Notes under the pieces: generated by a model | Told to the model about the DNA's origin: nothing | The model's database searches: none | Seen by the model: only the letters and a program-made list of their open reading frames with translations | From: an uncultured bacterium | Lineage (GTDB): Bacteria; Sysuimicrobiota; Sysuimicrobiia; Sysuimicrobiales; Sysuimicrobiaceae | Length of the DNA stretch: 64,000 bases | Direction of reading: 5' to 3' | NCBI GenBank assembly: GCA_938028835.1 | Contig: CALIMJ010000033.1 | Coordinates: 1-64,000 of the forward strand | Translations under genes and position numbers: made by a program | In this document: in pieces, positions 44,961 through 53,364 of the stretch | Numbering within the stretch: position 1 is the first letter of the stretch | Layout: each line of letters starts with the position of its first letter

Positions 44961-46930
44961 CCGTCCGCCTCCAGCCGCCGGATCTCCATCACGGGGTGGA
45001 GGGTGGCCACGCGGCCGTCCTCGTACCGCACCGTCACCGTGGCCTGAAACCGCTCCGCGCCCGCGTACACCGCCTCCACCAGCTCGCGGTAGCGTTCCAG
45101 GATGTGGCGACGGCGGAGCTTGCGGGTCCGGGTGAGCTCGTCGTCGTCGGGGTGGAATTCCTTATACAGGGACACGAACGCGCGCACCCGCCAGGCGGGC
45201 TGCAGGCGGGCGTTGGTCTCCCTCACCAGCTTCTCCAGCAGCTGGAGGACTTCCGGCTTCTGCGACAGGTCCATGTACGACGTGTACGCCACCCCACGGT
45301 CCTCCGCCCACTTGCCCACGTTCTGGAAGTCGATGTTCAGGATGGCGGCCAGGTACGGCCGGCCCTCACCCAGGACCATGGCCTGCTGGATGTACGGGGT
45401 GAACTTCAGCATGTCCTCGATCACCCGGGGCGGGATGCGAGTCCCGTCCTGTAGGGTGATGATGTCCCCGCTGCGGTCGAAGAGGATGATGTCGCCGCTG
45501 GGATCCAGGACCCCGGTGTCTCCGGAGTACAACCACCCGTCCCGGAGAGCTTCCCGGGTGGCCTCGGGGTTCTTGTAGTAACCCAGGAACACCGACGGGC
45601 TGCGGCTGACGATCTCCTGCTGGTCGGTGATCCGGATCTCGGTGTTGGCGATGGGAGCGCCCATGGTCCAGAAGCGGACCTGCCCGTCCCGGTGCACGCA
45701 GGAGATCCCCGCGATCTCCGTCTGGCCGTAGATCTGCTTGAGGTTCAGTCCCAGACCTCGGAAGAAGCGGAAGTAGTCCGGGCCCAGGGAGGCCCCGCCG
45801 TTCCACGCCACCCGCATGCGCACCAGCCCCACCTTGTCCAGGAGGGGTCGGTACACCGCCCAGTAGCACAGCTTCCACAGCAGGCGCAGCCAGGCGGGCA
45901 GGGGCTGGCCTGCGGCCTCCACGTCCACCCGCCGGGCGGCCACCGCCATAGCGGCCTCATAGATCCGGCGGCGGACCGGTCCCGCGTCCAGCATGCGCAC
46001 GGTGACCGCGGAGTGGATCCCCTCGTAGATGCGGGCCGGGGCGAACATGAAGTGGGGCCCGATCTCCCGCAGGTCCCGCTGGGCGGTCTCCGGCTCCTCG
46101 GGGAAGTTCACGGTGAACCCCACCAGCTGGTGCAGGGTAAAGGAGATCATCTGTTCCCCGATCCAGGCGAAGGGGAGGAAGCTCACGAACTCGTCCCGCT
46201 CCGTCACGTGGGGCTCCACCGCCAGGAAGTTCTCGCCTTGGGCCAGGAGGTTGCGGTGGGAGAGCATGGCCAGCTTGGGCAGGGAGGTGGTCCCCGAGGT
46301 CAGGCAGAAGATGGCCACGTCATCGCCGCGGCCCCGGGCCACCTCCTGCAGGAACCGCTCCGGCTGCCGGCTCAGGAACTCCCGTCCCAGGGTTTCCAGG
46401 TCGGAGAACCGCAGCAGCTTCGGCTGCTGGTAGCGCCACATCCCCCGCCAGTCATCCACGATCACGCGCTCCACCCCGGGCAGACGGTCCTCCAGGCTCA
46501 GGACCTTGTCCGTCTGCTCCTGGTCCTCGCAGAACACGAACCGGGCGTCCGCAAAGTCCAGCAGCTCCGCCAGCTGGTCCGCCAGGGTGTCCTGGTACAT
46601 CCCGCAGGAGACCCCGCCCAGGGCCTGCGTGGCCATGGCTACGTAGTACAGCTCCGGTCGGTTGTCGCCGATGAGGGCCACCACGTCCCCCCGCCGCATC
46701 CCCAGGGCCAGCAGGCCCCCCGCGCACGCCCGCACGTGGTCCAGGTACTGCCGCCACGTGATCTCCTGCCAGATGCCGAACTCCTTCTCCCGGAAGGCCA
46801 CCCGGTCGCCGAAGCGCTCCGCGTTGTGCACCAGTCGCTTGGGGAAGGTGTCCAGGGCGCCCAGGGACTCACGGATCTCCTCTGGGGACAGGGCCTCCGC
46901 AGGACGTTCCAGGACCCTCTGGCTGCTCAT
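44957..46930 (-). CDS. Long-chain-type acyl-CoA synthetase (AMP-binding) within the Liv operon
   Basis: A 657-residue adenylate-forming enzyme. The P-loop is LTSGTTSLPKLAML, deviating from the usual TSGTTGxPKG. Other motifs are YGQTEIAGIS, LYSGDTGVLD and DRSGDIITLQDG. The C-terminal Lys region reads RTRKLRRRH. The family activates fatty or aromatic acids to CoA esters. It sits between livG and livH with four-base overlaps at both ends, implying that the transported compound is activated on entry. ATG 46930 was chosen; the longer reading overlaps livG. Confidence 0.9.
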   Translation of the reverse strand: MSSQRVLERPAEALSPEEIRESLGALDTFPKRLVHNAERFGDRVAFREKEFGIWQEITWRQYLDHVRACAGGLLALGMRRGDVVALIGDNRPELYYVAMATQALGGVSCGMYQDTLADQLAELLDFADARFVFCEDQEQTDKVLSLEDRLPGVERVIVDDWRGMWRYQQPKLLRFSDLETLGREFLSRQPERFLQEVARGRGDDVAIFCLTSGTTSLPKLAMLSHRNLLAQGENFLAVEPHVTERDEFVSFLPFAWIGEQMISFTLHQLVGFTVNFPEEPETAQRDLREIGPHFMFAPARIYEGIHSAVTVRMLDAGPVRRRIYEAAMAVAARRVDVEAAGQPLPAWLRLLWKLCYWAVYRPLLDKVGLVRMRVAWNGGASLGPDYFRFFRGLGLNLKQIYGQTEIAGISCVHRDGQVRFWTMGAPIANTEIRITDQQEIVSRSPSVFLGYYKNPEATREALRDGWLYSGDTGVLDPSGDIILFDRSGDIITLQDGTRIPPRVIEDMLKFTPYIQQAMVLGEGRPYLAAILNIDFQNVGKWAEDRGVAYTSYMDLSQKPEVLQLLEKLVRETNARLQPAWRVRAFVSLYKEFHPDDDELTRTRKLRRRHILERYRELVEAVYAGAERFQATVTVRYEDGRVATLHPVMEIRRLEADG

Positions 46931-47745
46931 GCGCCGCCTGCCACCCCCTCCGCCACCCCGTGCTCCTCGCCCAGGTACGCGCGGATCACGTCCGGGTGGT
47001 TCTGGATCTGTTCCGGCGGGCCCTCCGCGATCTTGCGGCCGTAATCCATGGCGAGGATCCGGTCGCACAGGTCCATGACCACGCCCATGTCGTGCTCGAT
47101 GAGGATCATGGGCAGCCCGTGCACCTCGCGGAGCTCCAGGATGTACCGGGCCATGTCCGCCTTCTCGTCCACCGTCATGCCCGCCATGGGCTCGTCCAGG
47201 AGGAGCAGGCGCGGCTCCATGGCCAGGGCGCGGCCCAGCTCCACCTTCTTCTGAATCCCGTACGGAAGCTCCGCCACCCGGTGGTCGCGGTACGGCTCGA
47301 TCTCCAGGAAGTCGATGATCTCCTCCACCCGCTGGCGGTGCTGCAGGACCTCGCGCTGGCCAAAGCCCCAGTACACCCCGCAGCCCAGCAGGGAACTGTG
47401 CATGTGGGCCAGGCGTCCCGAAAGGATGTTCTGCAGCGCCGTCATGTGCGGGTACAGGGCGATGTTCTGGAACGTGCGGGAGATCCCCAGGTGTGCCCGG
47501 GTGTGCGGGGGCAGGTGGGTGATCTCCCGGCCCAGAAAAGAGATCCGCCCCGCCTGGGGGCGGTAGAAGCCGTTGATGCAGTTCAGGACGCTGGTCTTGC
47601 CCGCGCCGTTGGGCCCGATGATTCCGAGCAGCTCCCCGGAGTGCAGGGAGAAGGACACGTCGGACACCGCCAGCACCCCCGCAAACCGCAGGGTAAGCCC
47701 GCGCACGCTCAGGACCACGTCCACCAGCGGGACCCCAGCCCCCAT
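46927..47745 (-). CDS. livG: Liv-type ABC transporter ATPase (LivG-like)
   Basis: A 272-residue ATPase. Walker A is GPNGAGKTS, the signature region LPYGIQKKVELGRAL is degenerate as in many LivG proteins, Walker B is LLLLDEPMAGM, and the H-loop is LIEHDMGVVM. It contains ISRTFQNIALYPHMT, a LivG hallmark. ATG 47745 is preceded by GTAGGGCC. It is seven bases downstream of the MoaD-MoaE gene stop. Confidence 0.93.
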   Translation of the reverse strand: MGAGVPLVDVVLSVRGLTLRFAGVLAVSDVSFSLHSGELLGIIGPNGAGKTSVLNCINGFYRPQAGRISFLGREITHLPPHTRAHLGISRTFQNIALYPHMTALQNILSGRLAHMHSSLLGCGVYWGFGQREVLQHRQRVEEIIDFLEIEPYRDHRVAELPYGIQKKVELGRALAMEPRLLLLDEPMAGMTVDEKADMARYILELREVHGLPMILIEHDMGVVMDLCDRILAMDYGRKIAEGPPEQIQNHPDVIRAYLGEEHGVAEGVAGGA

Positions 47746-47752
47746 CGTGGCC

Positions 47753-48463
47753 CTACAGTACGCGGTCTGCGGGATTTTCTCCTGCCACGGCCTCGGACCC
47801 CACCCAGCGCGCTCCCCCCTCCCACACCTCCTTCTTCCAGATGGGGACCCGGACCTTGAGGGTGTCGATGGCATAGCGGCCCGCCTCGAACGCCTCCCCG
47901 CGGTGCGGCGCGGAGACCGCCACCGCCACGCTCACCTCTCCCACCTCCAGCCGGCCCACCCGGTGCTCCATGGCCACCGCCACCACGGGCCAGCGCTCGG
48001 CGACCTCCCGCGCGATGCGTTCCATCTCCGCCACCGCCAGAGGCTCGTACGCCTCGTAGTCCAGGTGCAGGACCCGGGGGCCTTCTGGGTTGTCGCGCAC
48101 CGTCCCCAGGAACAGGACCACCGCGCCCGCGTGGGGGTGCTGGACCCGCGCCAGCAGCTGGTCGGTCCGGATGGGCTCCCGCACCAGCGCCACGTGGGGC
48201 GCGCCGCCGCTGACGGGTGGGATGGGCGTCAGCTCGTCTCCGTGGCGGAGGGGGTGGTCGGGCGGCACGTACCGGTCGCCCACGGCAAACCTCGGGGCGG
48301 GCAGCCGTGCCAGGGGCGGGTGCAGGGCCAGCAGCTGCTCCCACGCGTCCTGGCAGGTGGGCGACCCGTCCAGCTCCAGCTCCACCGTGGGAGAGCCCAC
48401 GGCCTCCCGGTAAACTGCGAACAGCCTCAGCCGGACCCGCACCCCGCGCGCCTCCGCCGCCAT
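47753..48463 (-). CDS. MoaD-MoaE fusion, molybdopterin synthase
   Basis: A 236-residue fusion joining both molybdopterin-synthase subunits. Residues 8-87 form the ubiquitin-like MoaD part, ending PPVSGG (Gly86-Gly87). Residues 88-236 form MoaE (FLGTVRDNPEG, YEAYEPLAVAEMERI, VAVSAPHRGEAF, VPIWKKEVWEGG). MoaD needs a free C-terminal Gly-Gly thiocarboxylate, so cleavage after Gly87 is expected, as reported for mycobacterial MoaX. The ATG overlaps a TAGAAT hexamer (48462-48467, minus strand), so the true start may be GTG 48442. Confidence 0.92.
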   Translation of the reverse strand: MAAEARGVRVRLRLFAVYREAVGSPTVELELDGSPTCQDAWEQLLALHPPLARLPAPRFAVGDRYVPPDHPLRHGDELTPIPPVSGGAPHVALVREPIRTDQLLARVQHPHAGAVVLFLGTVRDNPEGPRVLHLDYEAYEPLAVAEMERIAREVAERWPVVAVAMEHRVGRLEVGEVSVAVAVSAPHRGEAFEAGRYAIDTLKVRVPIWKKEVWEGGARWVGSEAVAGENPADRVL

Positions 48464-48505
48464 TCTACCCCACCCGGGACGCTTTCCCGCACAATGGGAG
48501 GGACC

Positions 48506-49378
48506 ATGCGCGTCCTCGACCCGTACGCGGTCCCCGGACAGGACCGCAAGGCGCAGCTGCACGTCCACACGACCCGGTCGGACGGCCGCCATCCGCCGGA
48601 GGCGGTGGCGGAGCGCTACCGGTGCGCAGGGTTCAGCTTCCTCGCCGTCACCGACCACGACGTGGTGACGGACATCTCCGGCCTGTCGGACCGCGAGTTC
48701 TGCGTGGTTGGGGGGGTAGAGCTCACCGTCCCCGGGCCGGTGCGGCCTCTGGGGCCGCACCTGGGATGCCTGCTGGTGCAGACGGTGCCCCGGGCCCGAA
48801 ACGTGCAGCAGGCGGTGGAGGAGGTGGCCGCCCAGGGCGGCCTGACCGGCTTGAACCACCCCTCGTGGACCGGCAACCTGTGGAGTGGGCGGTGGAGCGC
48901 CCGCCGGACGCGGCGTCTGAGGGGGGTGCGGTTCGTGGAGGTGTGGAACCCCCACTCGGACCCGGAGGCGGACACGCGGCGGTGGGTAGAGGTGGTGCGG
49001 GCCCACGGGCCGACGCACCCTGTGTTCCCGGTGGCCTCCGACGACTTCCACCACGACGGGCAGTTCGGGAAGGCGTGGGTGGTGGTCCGGACGGAGGAGG
49101 TGAGCGAACGGGCGCTGCGGGACGCCCTCTGGGCCGGCGCGGTGTACGCCACCACGGGCCCTCAGGCACGGTTCGGTGTGCAGGACGGCTGCGTGGTGGT
49201 GGAAAGCGACGCCTCCCGGGTACGCTTCTACGACCTCCGGGGCCGGTTGCTGCTGGAAGTCGCCCGCGGGTCCGCCCAGTACGAACCCGCGCCGCAGGAC
49301 GGGTTCGTCCGGGCAGAGTGCCTCGGGCGGTCTGGCGGCCGCGCGTGGTCCGCGGCCTTCTGGGTTGTGGGAGGGTAG
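48506..49378 (+). CDS. PHP-domain phosphoesterase-like protein
   Basis: A 290-residue PHP protein. Metal-binding motifs are LHVHTTRSDG, VTDHDVVTD, LTGLNHPSW and VASDDFHHD. Such proteins hydrolyse phosphate esters, but many PHP proteins of this type have unknown substrates. ATG 48506 follows TGGGAGGGACC; an ATG 12 bases upstream lacks a site. The gene is divergent from moaD-moaE and convergent with acs. Confidence 0.82.
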   Translation: MRVLDPYAVPGQDRKAQLHVHTTRSDGRHPPEAVAERYRCAGFSFLAVTDHDVVTDISGLSDREFCVVGGVELTVPGPVRPLGPHLGCLLVQTVPRARNVQQAVEEVAAQGGLTGLNHPSWTGNLWSGRWSARRTRRLRGVRFVEVWNPHSDPEADTRRWVEVVRAHGPTHPVFPVASDDFHHDGQFGKAWVVVRTEEVSERALRDALWAGAVYATTGPQARFGVQDGCVVVESDASRVRFYDLRGRLLLEVARGSAQYEPAPQDGFVRAECLGRSGGRAWSAAFWVVGG

Positions 49379-49385
49379 CCCCGAC

Positions 49386-51356
49386 CTACGCCTCCTCCTT
49401 CCCCTCCTCCACGTACCGCTGCCGGATCTGCTCCACCACCGCGGGATCCGTGAGGGTGGTGGTGTCCCCCAGCGCCCGTCCCTCCGCGATGTCCCGCAGC
49501 AGGCGGCGCATGATCTTCGCGGACCGCGTCTTCGGCAGGTCCGCGCAGAAGAAGACGTCCTCGGGTCGGGCGATGGGGCTGATCTTCTGCGCCACCCACT
49601 CCCGCAGCTCGTGCTTGAGTTGGTCGCTGGGCTCGTAGCCCGCCCGCAGGACGACGAAGGCAGAAACCGCCTGCCCCTTCTCGGGGTGGCTGCGGCCGAT
49701 GGTGGCCGCCTCCGCCACCGCGGGGTGGGCCACCAGGGTGCTCTCGATCTCGATGTTGCTGAGGCGGTGACCGGCCACGTTCACCACGTCGTCCACCCGG
49801 CCCTGGATCCAGAAGTAGCCGTCCTCGTCCCGCCGGGCGCCGTCCCCGGTGAAGTACTTGCCCGGGAACCGGCTCCAGTAAACCTGGACGTACCGCTCCG
49901 GGTCGCCCCAGAACGTCCGCAACATGGCTGGCCACGGGCGGGTGAGGACCAGGTAGCCGCCCGTGTTAGGCGGCAGGGAGTTCCCCTGCTCGTCCACGAT
50001 GTCCGCCGCGACGCCCGGGAAGGGGAGGGTGGCGGATCCTGGCTTGGTGGTGGTGATGCCTGGAAGCGGGGTGATGAGGATCATCCCCGTCTCCGTCTGC
50101 CACCAGGTGTCCACAATGGGGCAGCGGCCGCCTCCGATGTTCTCGTGGTACCACATCCACGCTTCGGGGTTGATGGGCTCGCCCACGGTGCCCAACAGGC
50201 GCAGGCTGCTGAGGTCGCACCGCCGCGGGTACTCGGGCCCCCACTTCATGGCGGTGCGGATGAAGGTGGGGGAGGTGTACAGGACGTTCACCCGGTACTT
50301 CTCCACGATCCGCCAGTAGCGGTCCTTGTCCGGCCAGTCGGGGGCGCCCTCGTACATCACGGAGGTAGCGCCGTTGCTCAGCGGCCCGTACACGATATAG
50401 CTGTGGCCTGTCACCCAGCCGATGTCCGCGGTACACCAGTACACGTCTTCGTCCTTGAGGTCGAATACCCACTTGGTGGTCATGTGGACGCCCAGCAGGT
50501 AGCCCGCGGTGGTGTGCAGGACCCCCTTGGGTTTCCCGGTGGTGCCCGAGGTGTACAGGATGTACAGGGGGTGCTCGCTGTCGAGCGGCTCCGCGGGACA
50601 GGTGGCGGCAGCGCCTGCTACCAGCTCGTGCCACCACACGTCGCGGCCCGGCTTCATGGCCAGCTCGTTGCCCGCGCGTCGCAGGACCACCACCTTCTCC
50701 ACCGAGGGGCAGCTCTCCAGGCCCTGGTCCGCGAACTGCTTCAGGGGGACCACCTGTCCGCGCCGCCACGCGCCGTCCTGGGTGACCAGGACCTTGGCCT
50801 GGGCGTCCTGGATGCGGCCCGCCAGGGCGTCCGAGCTGAACCCCCCAAACACCACGCTGTGAGGGGCTCCGATCCGCGCGCAGGCCAGCATGGCGATGGG
50901 AAGCTCCGGGACCATGCCCATGTAGAGGGTCACCCGATCCCCCTTCTGCACGCCGAGCTCTTTGAGCGCGTTGGCGAACCGCTGCACCTCCCGGTGCAGG
51001 TCCAGGTACGTGAGGACCCGGCTATCCCCGGGCTCGCCCTCCCACACCAGGGCCGCCTTGGTCCTCCGCCAGCTCTTCACGTGCCGGTCCACGCAGTTGT
51101 AGCAGACGTTGGTCTGGCCGCCCACGAACCACTGGGCCCAGGGCACGTTCCACTCCAGCACCCGGTCCCATTTGCGGAACCACTCCAGCTCGGCCTCCGC
51201 GTGCCGGGCCCAGAAGCCCTCAAAGTCCCGCTCCGCCTCCTCGTAGACCCCGGGATCCCGTATGTTGGCCCGCGCGGTGAACTCCGGAGGAGGCGGAAAG
51301 CGGCGGGTCTCCTGCAGCAGGGCCGCAATCGTCGCCTGGGTCTGCACCGTCTCCAT
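49386..51356 (-). CDS. acs: Acetyl-CoA synthetase
   Basis: A 656-residue AMP-forming synthetase of normal Acs length. The P-loop is [17 protein letters not shown], the adenine region [11 protein letters not shown] and the hinge [14 protein letters not shown]-like (reads [12 protein letters not shown]). The C-terminal [11 protein letters not shown] has the Lys that is acetylated in regulated Acs. The Trp that limits substrate size is kept in DTWW. It ends the leftward symporter-acs operon. Confidence 0.95.
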   Translation of the reverse strand: METVQTQATIAALLQETRRFPPPPEFTARANIRDPGVYEEAERDFEGFWARHAEAELEWFRKWDRVLEWNVPWAQWFVGGQTNVCYNCVDRHVKSWRRTKAALVWEGEPGDSRVLTYLDLHREVQRFANALKELGVQKGDRVTLYMGMVPELPIAMLACARIGAPHSVVFGGFSSDALAGRIQDAQAKVLVTQDGAWRRGQVVPLKQFADQGLESCPSVEKVVVLRRAGNELAMKPGRDVWWHELVAGAAATCPAEPLDSEHPLYILYTSGTTGKPKGVLHTTAGYLLGVHMTTKWVFDLKDEDVYWCTADIGWVTGHSYIVYGPLSNGATSVMYEGAPDWPDKDRYWRIVEKYRVNVLYTSPTFIRTAMKWGPEYPRRCDLSSLRLLGTVGEPINPEAWMWYHENIGGGRCPIVDTWWQTETGMILITPLPGITTTKPGSATLPFPGVAADIVDEQGNSLPPNTGGYLVLTRPWPAMLRTFWGDPERYVQVYWSRFPGKYFTGDGARRDEDGYFWIQGRVDDVVNVAGHRLSNIEIESTLVAHPAVAEAATIGRSHPEKGQAVSAFVVLRAGYEPSDQLKHELREWVAQKISPIARPEDVFFCADLPKTRSAKIMRRLLRDIAEGRALGDTTTLTDPAVVEQIRQRYVEEGKEEA

Positions 51357-51428
51357 ACAGCCCCCCTTTCTCCCCTGTTTGCCTGGTGCAAGACGCTCAG
51401 GGGTCGTTGTTCGCCCGGCCCCCGGACT

Positions 51429-53357
51429 TCACCTGCCGAGTTCCGCCTGAAGCCGACGCCAGGCGGCCCGGGCCTCCTCCACCGACCCCTCGTCCTCGAT
51501 GGTGGTGATGTCGCCCGGGTCCCGATCCAGGATCACGGACCGCAGCACCCTCCGCATGATCTTGCCGCTGCGGGTCTTGGGCAGCATCGACACGAAGTTC
51601 ACCTCGCCGACTACAGCCACCGGGCCTAGCTCCCGGCGGACGGTGTCCAGCAGCTCCTCGCGCAGGCGTGGGGACGGTTCCTGCCCCTGCTTGAGGACCA
51701 CGAAGGCGGAGATCACCTCGCCGCGCACCTCGTCGGGCCGGCCCACCACGCCGGCTTCTGCCACCGCGGGGTGCTTGAGGAAGGCGGTCTCCACCTCGAT
51801 GGTCCCGATGCGGTGTGCGGCGATCTTGATCACCTCGTCCGCCCGACCCGCGAACCACACGTAGCCGTCGGGATCCACCTGCGCCGCATCCCCCGTGAAG
51901 TACACTTCGCGTCCGGGGATCCGCTGCCAGTAGTCCTGCGCGTACCGTTCCGGCTCGCCCCACAGGGCCGGGGTGAGGCTAGGGAAGGGCCGGCGGATCA
52001 CCAGGATCCCGCGCTCCCCCGGACCGCACTCGTCCCCTTCCGGAGTCATCACCGCCACCTCCATGCCGGGTAGCGGCATCCCCGCGGAGCCCGGCTTGAT
52101 GGGCAGCTGGGCGACCCCGTAGGGGTTCCCGATCACCGGCCCTCCCGTCTCCGTCTGCCACCAGTGGTCGATGACGGGCACCCGATCCTGCAGTACCCGC
52201 TTCTGCAGCCACTCCCACGCGGGCGGGTTGAGGACCTCTCCCGCGCACACCACCCGTTCCAGGGAGGACCGGTCGTACCGCAGGGCCGGCTCCTCCCCGT
52301 ACTTCATGATCAGGCGCACCGCGGTGGGGGAGGTGAAGATCCCCGTCACCCGCAGCTCCTCCACGATCCGCCAGGGAGTGTCGGGTCCCGGGAAGTCCAG
52401 GGCGCCCTCGTACGCCACCGTGGTGCAGCCGGCCAGCAGGGGCGCGTACACGATGTAGCTGTGCCCCACCACCCACCCGATGTCGGAGGTAGACCACCAC
52501 ACGTCGTCCGGCTTGAGCCCGAAGCACCAGCGGCCCAGGCTGTAGATCCCCACCGAGTACCCGCCGTGGGTGTGCACCGCCAGTTTGGGTTTCGCCGTGG
52601 TACCGGAGGTGGCCAGGATGTAGGCCGGCTCGTTTGCCTCCATGGGTTCAAAGTCTGAGGGTTGTCCTTCAGCTTTCGCCAGGAAGCGGTCCCAGCTCAG
52701 GTCCCGTCCGGGCTCCAGGGAGGAGCCGTCCGGGCCGCGCTGCAGGACCACCACGTGCTCCACCCCGCCGGGGACCTGGCGCAGGGCCTCGTCCACGATG
52801 CCCTTGAGCGGCACCTGCGCGCCCTTCCGGTAGGTGACGTCCGCGGTGAACACCCACCTCGACCCGCTGGCGCGCACGCGGTCCGCCAGGGCCCCCGCCC
52901 CGAACCCCGCGAAGACCACGGAGTGGATGGCGCCCACCCGCACGCAGGCCAGCATCAGGGCGATGGCCTCAGGGCAGGTGGGCATGTACACCGTGACGCG
53001 ATCTCCCTTGCGAACCCCTAATCCCCGGAGGGCCGCGCTGAGATGCCGTACCAGGTGCAGGAGCTGGCCGTAGGTGAGGACCCGCCGGTCCCCGCGTTCA
53101 TTCGCGTACACGAGGGCAGCCCGCCCGGCCCGGCCCGCCTCCACGTGCCTGTCCAGGGCGTTCCAGCACAGGTTCGTGAGGGCGGCCTCGAACCACCGGA
53201 AGGACGCTCCGTCGCGTCGGAAGACGCGGTCCCACGGCCGCAGCCAGGGAAGGGCCGCGGCCGCCCGGGCCCAGAACCCCTCGGGGTCGGCCCGGGCGGC
53301 CTCTACCATGGATCGGACCTGGGGAGGGACGAGCTCCACCGTCAACGGACCCTCCAC
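51429..53357 (-). CDS. Second acetyl/propionyl-CoA synthetase-like enzyme
   Basis: A 642-residue AMP-forming acyl-CoA synthetase. The P-loop reads ILATSGTTAKPKLAVHT, the adenine region IDHWWQTETGG, and the C-terminal Lys motif PKTRSGKIMRR. It differs clearly from the neighbouring Acs, so it may prefer propionate or another short acid. GTG 53357 has no good binding site; GTG 53339, 11 bases after GGAGGG, is an alternative. It lies directly downstream of the symporter gene. Confidence 0.9.
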   Translation of the reverse strand: MEGPLTVELVPPQVRSMVEAARADPEGFWARAAAALPWLRPWDRVFRRDGASFRWFEAALTNLCWNALDRHVEAGRAGRAALVYANERGDRRVLTYGQLLHLVRHLSAALRGLGVRKGDRVTVYMPTCPEAIALMLACVRVGAIHSVVFAGFGAGALADRVRASGSRWVFTADVTYRKGAQVPLKGIVDEALRQVPGGVEHVVVLQRGPDGSSLEPGRDLSWDRFLAKAEGQPSDFEPMEANEPAYILATSGTTAKPKLAVHTHGGYSVGIYSLGRWCFGLKPDDVWWSTSDIGWVVGHSYIVYAPLLAGCTTVAYEGALDFPGPDTPWRIVEELRVTGIFTSPTAVRLIMKYGEEPALRYDRSSLERVVCAGEVLNPPAWEWLQKRVLQDRVPVIDHWWQTETGGPVIGNPYGVAQLPIKPGSAGMPLPGMEVAVMTPEGDECGPGERGILVIRRPFPSLTPALWGEPERYAQDYWQRIPGREVYFTGDAAQVDPDGYVWFAGRADEVIKIAAHRIGTIEVETAFLKHPAVAEAGVVGRPDEVRGEVISAFVVLKQGQEPSPRLREELLDTVRRELGPVAVVGEVNFVSMLPKTRSGKIMRRVLRSVILDRDPGDITTIEDEGSVEEARAAWRRLQAELGR

Positions 53358-53364
53358 GCAGGGC

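Noticed and set aside
51425-51431. GGTGAA on the minus strand as another operator repeat
   Set aside because: It overlaps the stop codon of the second synthetase gene and is isolated, so it is likely chance.
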